The notes beneath the pieces are model-generated. The model was given only the letters and a program-made list of their open reading frames with translations, was not told the DNA's origin and searched no databases. From positions 17,640 through 81,639 of the forward strand of contig CAZYBC010000002.1 in assembly GCA_964645645.1 (NCBI GenBank): DNA of 64,000 bases, given 5' to 3'. The position numbers and the translations under genes were made by a program. The DNA is from CAZYBC01 sp964645645 (GTDB taxonomy: Bacteria > Patescibacteriota > Microgenomatia > UBA1400 > PJMF01). Of this stretch, positions 8,548-16,706 are shown one piece after another; position 1 is the stretch's first letter; each line of letters begins with the position of its first letter.

Positions 8548-9732
8548 TTAACTTTTAGTAATAAAATAGTTTTTGAATCTGCGAGCTATTTCAGCCATAC
8601 TTAGAGGTCTCTTAAAATCTCTTGGGCCTTCAGCATTAATTCTGATATGTATCATTGACGGACCATCATCACTGGTATTAATTGCGTTTATAGACATTGC
8701 TATCTGTTCTTCAGATTGAACACTAAATACTTTTTTATATCCAAAAGTTAAGGCAACTTCAGGAATTTGATCTGAACCATAAGTTCGTTCTGAAGAACAT
8801 GAAGCATAAGCAGCATTATCCAAAACAATATGTACTAGATTTTTGGCAGATGAATGTCCAATTATATTTAAAGAGCCTAGATTAGTTAAAACGCTTCCAT
8901 CTCCTTCAATAATAATATTTCTATGAGCTGGCTCATTTGTGGCATATCCAAGTGCAATTGAGCTTGTATATCCAAAGGCTCCAGCATTATAGAATTGATT
9001 AGGTGAATCATGACGATGATAAATTGATCTAGATATTAAGCCTGTGGAAGAAAAAACGCCATCATTTTCATTGATTAAATATTCAAAAATTAAGTCAATT
9101 GCCTGTTCTCTGCTAAGAAAATTTTTTTTATTATTTTCTTTATACAAAATTCCTTTTTGGTTAGTAGTTTCATATAATCTTCGAGCCGGCTCTACACCTT
9201 GATTAAATCTTTCTTTTTTCATGAGAATTACTCCAGGAAGTTGTGTAATTTCCATTTGATTTTTTAATTCTCTTAGATTTTGGGCTGTAGGACCTACAAC
9301 ATATGGTAATTTAAGTGCTTCAATTATTGGAATAGTTGCGGCACCAGTGGCTAAATGTTGAGTAGCTTCCTCTCCTGGAGCACCTCTCCATGACACAACA
9401 AATAAAGTTGGGGTTTGACAAGGGATTAATAAAGAGCCAATTTCATTAGTGGTTTTCAAGAAACCGCTATTTTGCATATATAGTACTGGCTTTCTATTCG
9501 CTAAAAATGCACCTTGGGATATTGCAACAGCCTCATTTTCATTAGTTGCTTGTAAATGAGGTATTTCTGAATTTTTTTGACTAGCTTCTATAAAACCTCT
9601 TAGTTCTCCACAAGGTAATCCTGATACAAAATTGATTCCAAAAATTTTTATCAATTCTTGATATAAACAGGCTTCTTTAATTGGTTCTTGATCTATAGTT
9701 TCTTGATCAATTGGAAATAGACGTTCAGACAT
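8548..9732 (-). CDS. Phosphonopyruvate decarboxylase-like ThDP enzyme
   Basis: 394 aa, a single chain carrying both ThDP half-domains. The N-terminal half has NFVSGLPCGEL, the activating-Glu region NENEAVAISQG and MQNSGF. The C-terminal half has the ThDP/Mg motif GDGSVLTNLGSLNIIG ending in VLDN. This order matches phosphonopyruvate decarboxylase (Ppd/AepY, Fom2) and the fused form of sulfopyruvate decarboxylase. Ppd makes phosphonoacetaldehyde from phosphonopyruvate, but no PEP mutase is in the window, so the substrate is uncertain. Start ATG 9730-9732. It is divergent from the phosphatase gene and noticeably AT-rich. Confidence 0.75.
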   Translation of the reverse strand: MSERLFPIDQETIDQEPIKEACLYQELIKIFGINFVSGLPCGELRGFIEASQKNSEIPHLQATNENEAVAISQGAFLANRKPVLYMQNSGFLKTTNEIGSLLIPCQTPTLFVVSWRGAPGEEATQHLATGAATIPIIEALKLPYVVGPTAQNLRELKNQMEITQLPGVILMKKERFNQGVEPARRLYETTNQKGILYKENNKKNFLSREQAIDLIFEYLINENDGVFSSTGLISRSIYHRHDSPNQFYNAGAFGYTSSIALGYATNEPAHRNIIIEGDGSVLTNLGSLNIIGHSSAKNLVHIVLDNAAYASCSSERTYGSDQIPEVALTFGYKKVFSVQSEEQIAMSINAINTSDDGPSMIHIRINAEGPRDFKRPLSMAEIARRFKNYFITKS

Positions 9733-9849
9733 ATTTTAAATTTGATTGCTTTTGATATATAATTACAAATGATTAGTAAATAATTTTAATTGAATTATTT
9801 GATATATTTTAGCATATTTGAATATATTTTGATTTAAAAAAAGGTAAAT

Positions 9850-10464
9850 ATGGGCATTTCTCCAGAAAATAATTTAGAATCAAAATTAAATAATACTGCT
9901 TCTTTATTAATTAAAGGATTTAATTTTGAAGTACCGGTTTTACTTAGATATGAAATAATCACAGGTTTACCTAGAAATTTTTCACAAGAGATTCCTGGAA
10001 AACTGTGGAGAGGAAGCTGGCCAGTTGAACAATTAGGTGGATTAAAAACTTTAAATATAAATCGGATTGTATCCTTATATAACCCTAGAGATGTAAAAGA
10101 ACAGGCTTTGCTTCCGATTTTAAGAAGCGCAGTTGCTCTAACTGGACTAGAACATATTGTTGTTGATGTTGAAAAAAATATTGATTTATTAAATGCAGCT
10201 ATTTCTTATTATGATCCACATCTTTTAACTTATGTTCATTGTCAAGCTGGAGCTAATAGAACTGGATTATTTTGTTTAGTAGCCAATATTTTGGAATTAC
10301 AGAATTCACAACAAATTATAAATAGAGATATTTTTGTTAAGATTTTAACTCAATTATTAAGAAGTGGTTTTGATTTTGATCAAGAAAAATATGTTTTATA
10401 TTTAAACGAAATAATTGAAAGATGTCTTGAAATGGGTTTATTATCAATAGATCTTTTCCGCTAA
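9850..10464 (+). CDS. Tyrosine / dual-specificity phosphatase-like protein
   Basis: 204 aa. The P-loop VHCQAGANRTG (about residues 132-142) is the Cys-x5-Arg catalytic signature of protein tyrosine phosphatases; upstream, KLWRGSWP and RIVSLYNPRD match the front part of DSP/PTP-like folds. No signal peptide. The substrate may be a protein, a phosphoinositide-like molecule or a small phosphoester. It overlaps the converging methyltransferase gene by 21 bp and is divergent from the decarboxylase gene, so it belongs to the same island. Confidence 0.75.
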   Translation: MGISPENNLESKLNNTASLLIKGFNFEVPVLLRYEIITGLPRNFSQEIPGKLWRGSWPVEQLGGLKTLNINRIVSLYNPRDVKEQALLPILRSAVALTGLEHIVVDVEKNIDLLNAAISYYDPHLLTYVHCQAGANRTGLFCLVANILELQNSQQIINRDIFVKILTQLLRSGFDFDQEKYVLYLNEIIERCLEMGLLSIDLFR

Positions 10465-11091
10465 TATACAATAATAATCTTTGTCATCGTGCCAAATATT
10501 TTTTATTAAGCGATAGTTTTTTAAATATTTTTTAATTAAGGTTTTAGTAAAAATATAATGTGGCACACCTACCTCCTCGCCAATGGTGGGCAAATAAGTA
10601 TGTTCAGCTATTTTTTTGGCTGTTCTGACTAAACAATAACGTACTTTACCGTTGGCAATCCTTCCTGGTAAAGTCAAGAAAACCAAGCCACCTATTTTTG
10701 AAATTCGATTTAATTCGGCAAAGCCTTGAAGAATATCTCGTTCGTAGCCATGGTTGAGAGTTTGGACACTAATGACAGCATCAAAACTGCGATCAGCAAA
10801 AGCCAAGTGCTGAAATTGTCCAACCTGAATTTTGGCTTGCAGATTTTGCTGTGTTAAGGAAGCTTTTAATTTATTGATGGCCGTGCTTGATTCATCAAGA
10901 CCAGTTACCGTAAAACCTTGTTTAATTAAAGGGATGATGTTCCTCCCCACCCCACAACCTAAGTCTAAAACTGTGGTCACTTTTTTGGCTTTAAAAAATT
11001 TAATCACCTCAGTTAAATTCTCATGAGGCTTATGCAAATTGTAATATTGATAATTTTGAGTAGGCTGTTGGTAGATAGTATCCCAGGACAT
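10444..11091 (-). CDS. Class I SAM-dependent methyltransferase
   Basis: 215 aa. Motif I VLDLGCGVGRNI (about residues 40-51), the acidic end of strand 2 TGLDESS, and motif post-II AFADRSFDAVISVQTLNH are clear. Methyltransf_11/25-like; substrate unknown. It starts 8 bp after the radical SAM gene, making a three-gene minus-strand operon (12588 to 10444). Its codon use is closer to the surrounding chromosome than that of the radical SAM gene. Confidence 0.8.
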   Translation of the reverse strand: MSWDTIYQQPTQNYQYYNLHKPHENLTEVIKFFKAKKVTTVLDLGCGVGRNIIPLIKQGFTVTGLDESSTAINKLKASLTQQNLQAKIQVGQFQHLAFADRSFDAVISVQTLNHGYERDILQGFAELNRISKIGGLVFLTLPGRIANGKVRYCLVRTAKKIAEHTYLPTIGEEVGVPHYIFTKTLIKKYLKNYRLIKNIWHDDKDYYCILAEKIY

Positions 11092-11099
11092 AAATAATT

Positions 11100-12218
11100 T
11101 TAGATTTGGGTGTTAGGTAATTCTTCTTCTGCGTATTTAGTGTACCACAAACCTCTGTAATTACTGAAAGCTTGAGGTCTTAAATCTGGAAAAGCTTTTT
11201 CAATAATTTTTCTAGTCTCAAAAAAATAATTTAATGATGCTGCAGCAGGATTTCTTTTTTCTAGCTGAGATGGAACATAAGCCTGAAAAGTTTGAGCTAA
11301 TGGCAGTCTAGTTATTAATCCTCTATATTTAGGAAATTCTTGTCTCATATTATCTAAGTCATCTAAACCAGCAATATATAAAAAGGTTGTATCAATCCCA
11401 AGACTTTTAGCTATTCTGAATAAATCTCTACCCATGTTTAAATTTAATGATGACTTAAGCTGTTTCATTAATTCTTCACGTCTAGTAAATGATTCTACAG
11501 TTAAATAAAGGGCAAAAGGACCTTCACTAGAAAGTAGCGCAAGATTTTCTGGATTTCTTAGTTGAGAGCCAATATATCTTAGTTCTTTAGTAAATCCATA
11601 TTCGCTAAATACCTGTCTCACCATTCTAAGATGTTCAACGAGGTTTTCTTCATTAGGAAAACAACCAGTTACAACGCCAACAGATTCTACTGTGGAAAGG
11701 TCATGGCCAGCTTCTATACACAACTCTTCAGCTTTTCTTCTTAATGCTTCTGGTGTGTTCAAGGCTTTATCATCATCTCTGAGTGAGTAAGTTCCACAAA
11801 ATTCACAACCTCTGCAATTACTTCTAGAGTTAGAATTTAAAGTTAAATGGGTTTTATTGCCTCTCCAATATGAATCAGAACAAGTATCCTCTTCTATTTT
11901 ACTTATCGTGGCAACTTTTTCATTATCTAAATATATATTTCCATTATTGTGAGTAAATGGAGAAAGAGGTTTTTCTGTGATTGTCATTGCTAAAAAATAT
12001 TTATTTTCATCTGGCATAGTGATAGTAAATCTACCACGATCATTTTTAACTTCTCCACTTTTAATTCCTGATGCATTTAAGGCAATTAAAATAGCATCTT
12101 GTTCAGGAATATTATATTCATTTGCTAGATTTCTTAAATGATTTATATCTCGGCATAGAGGAAACGGTTGAAATAGATCATGATAAGGAATTTGAGTGTT
12201 TTCAGTATGTCTTTTCAT
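11100..12218 (-). CDS. Radical SAM enzyme with atypical Cys spacing
   Basis: 372 aa. The Fe-S ligands lie in SNCRGCEFCGTY (about residues 135-146): Cys-x2-Cys-x2-Cys rather than the usual Cys-x3-Cys-x2-Cys. Downstream, ESVGVVTGCFPNEENL and LYLTVESFTRREELM fit successive strands of the radical SAM barrel. The first 100 residues form a separate beta-rich domain (FTITMPDENKYFLAMTITEK). Reaction unknown. It is preceded by a small unknown gene (7 bp gap) and followed by a methyltransferase (8 bp gap), suggesting a small-molecule or peptide modification pathway. Confidence 0.75.
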   Translation of the reverse strand: MKRHTENTQIPYHDLFQPFPLCRDINHLRNLANEYNIPEQDAILIALNASGIKSGEVKNDRGRFTITMPDENKYFLAMTITEKPLSPFTHNNGNIYLDNEKVATISKIEEDTCSDSYWRGNKTHLTLNSNSRSNCRGCEFCGTYSLRDDDKALNTPEALRRKAEELCIEAGHDLSTVESVGVVTGCFPNEENLVEHLRMVRQVFSEYGFTKELRYIGSQLRNPENLALLSSEGPFALYLTVESFTRREELMKQLKSSLNLNMGRDLFRIAKSLGIDTTFLYIAGLDDLDNMRQEFPKYRGLITRLPLAQTFQAYVPSQLEKRNPAAASLNYFFETRKIIEKAFPDLRPQAFSNYRGLWYTKYAEEELPNTQI

Positions 12219-12225
12219 ATTTGTT

Positions 12226-12588
12226 TTATTTCCTAGATAATTTTTTACTCCATTTTAAAGAATTATTTTCATCAAAAAGTTGTAGAAAATATTCTTCTCC
12301 TTCTATTAATAATAATTCTAAAATTTCAATATCTCTATCAAAACCTAAAAGTGGTTCTATAATAATGTCTTGTTGTTCTTCTTTGTTAGTTTCTAATAAT
12401 GGGGTGATATGTAATGAACTTAACTCTGGACAGTGTAAGGCTGAAACAGCCTTACTTAAATAAGGATATAAACAGTTTTCTAATTTTGCAGATCTTTTTT
12501 TAGAAGCAGAATTTAAGCTAAAAATTAATCTATTTATCCAACTTTCAGGATTTGCTTGTTGCCAGTTGTTTGCTAGATTTTCTTTCAT
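12226..12588 (-). CDS. Hypothetical protein, first gene of the radical SAM operon
   Basis: 120 aa from ATG 12586-12588. An upstream in-frame start at 12612 is unlikely because a -10 box (TACAAT, 12599-12594 on the minus strand) lies between the two, 5 nt before the chosen ATG. No domain recognised. A basic, Ser-rich N-terminal half is followed by an acidic stretch (ILELLLIEGEEYFLQLF). Because it leads the operon it could be a partner or substrate carrier of the radical SAM protein, but there is no motif to prove this. Confidence 0.55.
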   Translation of the reverse strand: MKENLANNWQQANPESWINRLIFSLNSASKKRSAKLENCLYPYLSKAVSALHCPELSSLHITPLLETNKEEQQDIIIEPLLGFDRDIEILELLLIEGEEYFLQLFDENNSLKWSKKLSRK

Positions 12589-12730
12589 AAAGTATTGTAT
12601 AGATACACACAAGATGAGTATTATACTACTTTAATTATTAGAGTGAAAAAAAACTTACGGTATCGTGTTATTAGATAAGTAATCTTATTGAATGAAAAAA
12701 ATAAGAGAGGCAAAAGTGGTGATTATTTTT

Positions 12731-13282
12731 TTAATACACCCTATTTCTAATCGTGGCACTGCCTTTGATAGTCTGAGTTAAACCACTGGGCTCTAAACCA
12801 CTAGCACTGGCTTTTCTGAGAGTGAGATTAATTTCAATATATTGGCTATTTTTGCTAGGGATGGTATAGCAGGTAAAGGTTAAATTATCCACTTGGTTAG
12901 CGTCAGAGGTTAAATAAAAGGGATTGGCTAAGGCAGAAGACACGGACGCCACCTTATTATCCGCAATACTAAAGGTAAAAGTCTGGTTATTTCGGTCGGT
13001 GAATTGCAAGCTAGAATTACTGAAGCCAGTGGTGGTGCAATTGCTGGCTGTAGTGACTTCTTTGGCATTAACAATTAGCTGCTGCATGGTTTGTAAAGCA
13101 GAACTACTTTCCTGTTTGAGTTTTTGCAGCGCAATGGTTTTGGCGCCGCCGATCATAAAGTTCATAAACAAGGTAGCAGCGGTCATTAATAGCATCACTA
13201 AAATGGTAGTAACGGCAAGCATTTCTATCAGAGTAAAACCAGCTTGCTGTTTCAACTGATGACGATGACAGGCTTTGTGCAT
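12731..13282 (-). CDS. Type IV minor pilin, PilW/GspJ-like
   Basis: 183 aa. Leader of 15 residues ending in QQAG, then FTLIEMLAVTTILVMLLMTA with Glu at mature +5. A long helix (QKLKQESSSALQTMQQLI) is followed by a beta domain with two Cys. It starts 7 bp after the 1104-aa surface protein gene on the same strand, so the pilin and the large protein are one operon and may be exported or assembled together. Confidence 0.88.
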   Translation of the reverse strand: MHKACHRHQLKQQAGFTLIEMLAVTTILVMLLMTAATLFMNFMIGGAKTIALQKLKQESSSALQTMQQLIVNAKEVTTASNCTTTGFSNSSLQFTDRNNQTFTFSIADNKVASVSSALANPFYLTSDANQVDNLTFTCYTIPSKNSQYIEINLTLRKASASGLEPSGLTQTIKGSATIRNRVY

Positions 13283-13289
13283 AAAAGGC

Positions 13290-16200
13290 TTATTCTTGCC
13301 AAACAGGCGCGCTTAATTGCCAGCTTTGGAAAGTTTCCCGCATAATATTGGGAGCATTAATCACCAAATCTGGACGATAATAAAAGACTTCGGTAGCATT
13401 TAAGTTATTATCAGCTTGGCTAACGGGATCAGAAATATTATTACCAAAATTACGTTGTAAGTTTACCCCACCCCAGCCTACAAAAGTCCCAGCGCCAACA
13501 AATTTGCGATCTTGAGCGCCAGTAGCGCCAAAGCTTTCTACATTAATTATCCCATCCACGATGTAAACACCTTCTAGGTTGGGGGTACTAGTGGCAATAG
13601 TGCCATCATAAGGTACATAGCTTGCCAATGGATAACCTACTTCTGGAGCAATATTCATGGCTTGTTTAACAACAAAGGCTAAGTAACTCCCCTGTTCTAC
13701 CGTTATCAAGTGCCCCATTCCGTTTGGATTATCAATGTTTAAATCACCATCCACCAGCACCACCACTTTAGTATTATTTTTCACAGTAATGGCAACATTA
13801 CTAATGGTTAAACCGCTGCTAGAAGTTTTGAGAACATGTAAATTACCATCGCTAACTCTAGCCCCTTGCAGATCAGTTTCTGCGCTAATACTTTCTACCG
13901 TAGCACCGCTAGAATTAATCTTATTAAGATAATAACTATATTTATATTGCCCCAATTTGATATCTCTAGAATTAGCCCCAAAAGCATTGGTGCGTAGAGT
14001 TGGATCTTTGTGAATGTAGCTTTCCCCAGCCGTTTCAAAAGTTTGCAGAGAACCAGTTAATTGGAAAGGAAATCCAGGACTATTAACCGTGTTATATTGG
14101 TCAGGCAAGTTTAAGGCAGAGCCACAAGTGGGATCATCAATACATTGCTGAGGAATCAAACTGCTGATATTGCTATTAGCATAAATATTTGACCCAAAAG
14201 TCTGGAACCAAGCAGGATTAGAAATATCATAAGCCTGGACAAAGAAATTGACGTCTAATTCTGGAGACAAAACATCATAGTAGGTACAATCATAACGGCT
14301 GCCACTATTAGGACAAGCACAAGCATAGGCAGTTTCACCACCCACCGCATTGTTGATATGTAAATTAACAGTATTCTTGTTCAAATCAGTTGTCTTTATA
14401 AAGGGCATATCAGGGATAGTTTCAGAAAAGAAATGATTAGTAACAGTGTTAGTGTGAACAGTGCCAAAAGGATCATAAATATCAAAAGCTTCAAAATTAG
14501 TTACTGGCAAAGCAGTGCCCCCATTGACGCAGCGATTGCCAGCTAAAGAAGCCGTGCCGTCATCAACATAAACCATACCCTGAATATCGGTAAAAGGACA
14601 GGAAAAAGTAATAGGAGAAGTTTCGCAACCAGTGCCTGAATAGGCTGAATCTAAAGTTGAAAATTTGCTCTGAACTTTGGCAGTGTAATCAACATTAGGC
14701 AAAACATAGGTATTTAAAGTATTAGTTTCAGCCCCTTCAAACGAATTGGCATCATAGGCAGTTAAGAAACGATCATAGCCAGCGCAGAACCAGTTAACTG
14801 GGTCGCCATTAAGATTTAAACATTGAGCACTATTAGTAGGATCATTATCTAGTCTAACAATATATTGGTCTACTCCAGCCGGAGCAGAAGTCCAGGTGAC
14901 TGTTGCTTGCACGCCAATGCCACCAATATAACTAGGACTAAAAGTAGGATTGCCACAAGTGACAGTGACATTGCTTGGACAACCCGCACAACCCATGGTT
15001 TGAGAATTAGCCCCAGAAATATTGCCACAACTATTTTCTGCATGAACCCACCAGCCATAAACTGTGCCACCATCAGTGGTTACTTGATAAGTAGTACCAG
15101 TAACGTTGCCACAAAAATCACCAGGGTTGGCTGGCGTACAAGCAGTGTTAAAGGAGCTCGGGTTAGCATCCACACGGAGTGGATAATAGTCAGCGTCAGC
15201 CACGGCACTCCAAGAAAGAGTCATGATTGGGCTAGCGCCACTATAATCACAAGAAGCAGCGAGGTTAAGAGGAGAAGATAAAGAAGGGCAAGGAGGATCA
15301 GGAGGAGATGGATTATCACAATTTGTTGGAGGGCCACAACGAGAGTCGCGGCAAATTTGACAGCCTTCTGTAACACCAGGAGAACACCACTTGTTACATG
15401 TATATGGTAAATTTTGTCCCCAAGGGCTACCTGTACAGCAACTCCAATTACAGTTTACCCCTTCACAAGGATCTGGAGTAGGTACTGGAGGAGGACAAGT
15501 ACCACAATCTAATGGACAAATATCGCAATTTTCATCTGTTCCGCAAGTTCCATCTCCACAACTTGGTGGAGGTGTCGCTCCACCTCCGCCACCTCCGGTT
15601 TCATGCCAGTTACAATTAGTTAGAGCGCACATTGAAGGCGGACAACTAGTTCCGGTACAACTATCTTTGTTAGCCTGGTTACATTGATTTTCTCCACAGT
15701 TTTCTCTGTCACATTCTTCACAAGGATAAGTATGACTACAGTCTCCAATTTTTACACCACCAACAAAAGGTCCACAACAATCTGTGCAATCATCTCCATA
15801 ATTTGCACATTCTAGATCACCTGCATAACCGCCCATAGAACAATCCCAAGAAGGGCGACTTTTCCCGCATATGTGCAAGGCGCTACAGTAACCAGCATAT
15901 ACTTGGGGAATTAATTTTTGTTTTAGATTGCTGACCCAAGTATTAATTAAAGTTGAAATAGTTTTTTTTACAGTAAAAAGGTTTTTATTCTTAGTAATAA
16001 GTTTAAATTGATCTAATAAAAGTAAGTATTGTTGTTCTTCTTTGTCCTCTATTGCTTTAGTTAAAGAAGAAACAAATAAATGCCTAAAAATTATTTTTTG
16101 CCACATTTGAGTGATTAATTCATCAGAGAATTTTTCTACAATATAAACATTTAAACTATCATAAATAGTATAGGTAAGGATTTGTTGTTGTTGATCATAA

Positions 16201-16604
16201 TTAATAGCGGTACCTCTAAGATATACTTTATTATTAAGTATTGGTTCAAAGAGTTGAGTCTTTTCCTGCTCATTTAAGTCTTCTATGTTGGCAAATTTGA
16301 AAATGATTTTTTTAGGTTTAGCAAATTTATAAGTGCCAAAAATTGCAAATTGAAAGTCTCTTTGCTGATAGCCTAATAATTGATAAATTTTTTTAAAAAG
16401 TTCTTGGTTAGTTTGGTTTTGGTCAATATGGATAACTCTAGAATCCACAATAATTTCAGTGATTGGGATTTGCCCCTGAGAAAGTTCAATGGAATTATTA
16501 AAAATAATTGTCTTAAATTTTAGAAAGCTTACAAAACCAACAATGAGTAACAAGCAAGCTAGAATAATAAACAATTTTTTATTAAATATTTTAGCTAAAA
16601 GCAT
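13290..16604 (-). CDS. Giant Cys-rich surface protein, candidate pilus-associated adhesin
   Basis: 1104 aa. One N-terminal membrane segment (about 10-30) and a unique domain to about 235. Then a very Cys-rich region (about 240-440; e.g. CGDGTCGTDENCDICPLDCG) with Gly and Pro linkers, at least two FN3-like beta domains (about 445-680; MTLSWSAVADADYYPLRV) and a beta-rich C-terminal third (VAITVKNNTKVVVLVDGDL, FVGAGTFVGWGG). It is co-transcribed with a minor pilin. I infer an exported, disulfide-stabilised adhesin or tip protein. The Cys-rich and later parts are visibly less AT-rich than the N-terminal part. Confidence 0.65.
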   Translation of the reverse strand: MLLAKIFNKKLFIILACLLLIVGFVSFLKFKTIIFNNSIELSQGQIPITEIIVDSRVIHIDQNQTNQELFKKIYQLLGYQQRDFQFAIFGTYKFAKPKKIIFKFANIEDLNEQEKTQLFEPILNNKVYLRGTAINYDQQQQILTYTIYDSLNVYIVEKFSDELITQMWQKIIFRHLFVSSLTKAIEDKEEQQYLLLLDQFKLITKNKNLFTVKKTISTLINTWVSNLKQKLIPQVYAGYCSALHICGKSRPSWDCSMGGYAGDLECANYGDDCTDCCGPFVGGVKIGDCSHTYPCEECDRENCGENQCNQANKDSCTGTSCPPSMCALTNCNWHETGGGGGGATPPPSCGDGTCGTDENCDICPLDCGTCPPPVPTPDPCEGVNCNWSCCTGSPWGQNLPYTCNKWCSPGVTEGCQICRDSRCGPPTNCDNPSPPDPPCPSLSSPLNLAASCDYSGASPIMTLSWSAVADADYYPLRVDANPSSFNTACTPANPGDFCGNVTGTTYQVTTDGGTVYGWWVHAENSCGNISGANSQTMGCAGCPSNVTVTCGNPTFSPSYIGGIGVQATVTWTSAPAGVDQYIVRLDNDPTNSAQCLNLNGDPVNWFCAGYDRFLTAYDANSFEGAETNTLNTYVLPNVDYTAKVQSKFSTLDSAYSGTGCETSPITFSCPFTDIQGMVYVDDGTASLAGNRCVNGGTALPVTNFEAFDIYDPFGTVHTNTVTNHFFSETIPDMPFIKTTDLNKNTVNLHINNAVGGETAYACACPNSGSRYDCTYYDVLSPELDVNFFVQAYDISNPAWFQTFGSNIYANSNISSLIPQQCIDDPTCGSALNLPDQYNTVNSPGFPFQLTGSLQTFETAGESYIHKDPTLRTNAFGANSRDIKLGQYKYSYYLNKINSSGATVESISAETDLQGARVSDGNLHVLKTSSSGLTISNVAITVKNNTKVVVLVDGDLNIDNPNGMGHLITVEQGSYLAFVVKQAMNIAPEVGYPLASYVPYDGTIATSTPNLEGVYIVDGIINVESFGATGAQDRKFVGAGTFVGWGGVNLQRNFGNNISDPVSQADNNLNATEVFYYRPDLVINAPNIMRETFQSWQLSAPVWQE

Positions 16605-16611
16605 ATTTTCT

Positions 16612-16640
16612 ATTATTGACTAAAAAAAATCGTAGGTCAA
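16612..16640 (-). promoter_or_regulatory. Promoter of the 1104-aa surface protein gene
   Basis: Minus strand: TTGACC (16640-16635), 17-bp spacer, AATAAT (16617-16612). The ATG begins 7 nt after the -10 box, which predicts a leaderless or nearly leaderless mRNA. Confidence 0.65.
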
Positions 16641-16706
16641 TCAAAGCTTTTAGAGTGAAAATTGAAACATTTAGGTTTTAATTTAGAGTTAGGAATTTTT
16701 AGTTTA

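Noticed and set aside
12122..12463. Plus-strand open frame across the radical SAM gene start
   Set aside because: Lies antisense to two genes with clear support; composition (Ser/Phe/Leu-rich) is typical of a shadow frame.
14865..15687. Plus-strand frames opposite the Cys-rich surface protein
   Set aside because: The Ser/Arg/Thr- and Gln/Gly/Pro-rich readings mirror the Cys/Gly/Pro-rich codons of the real gene; no start signals.
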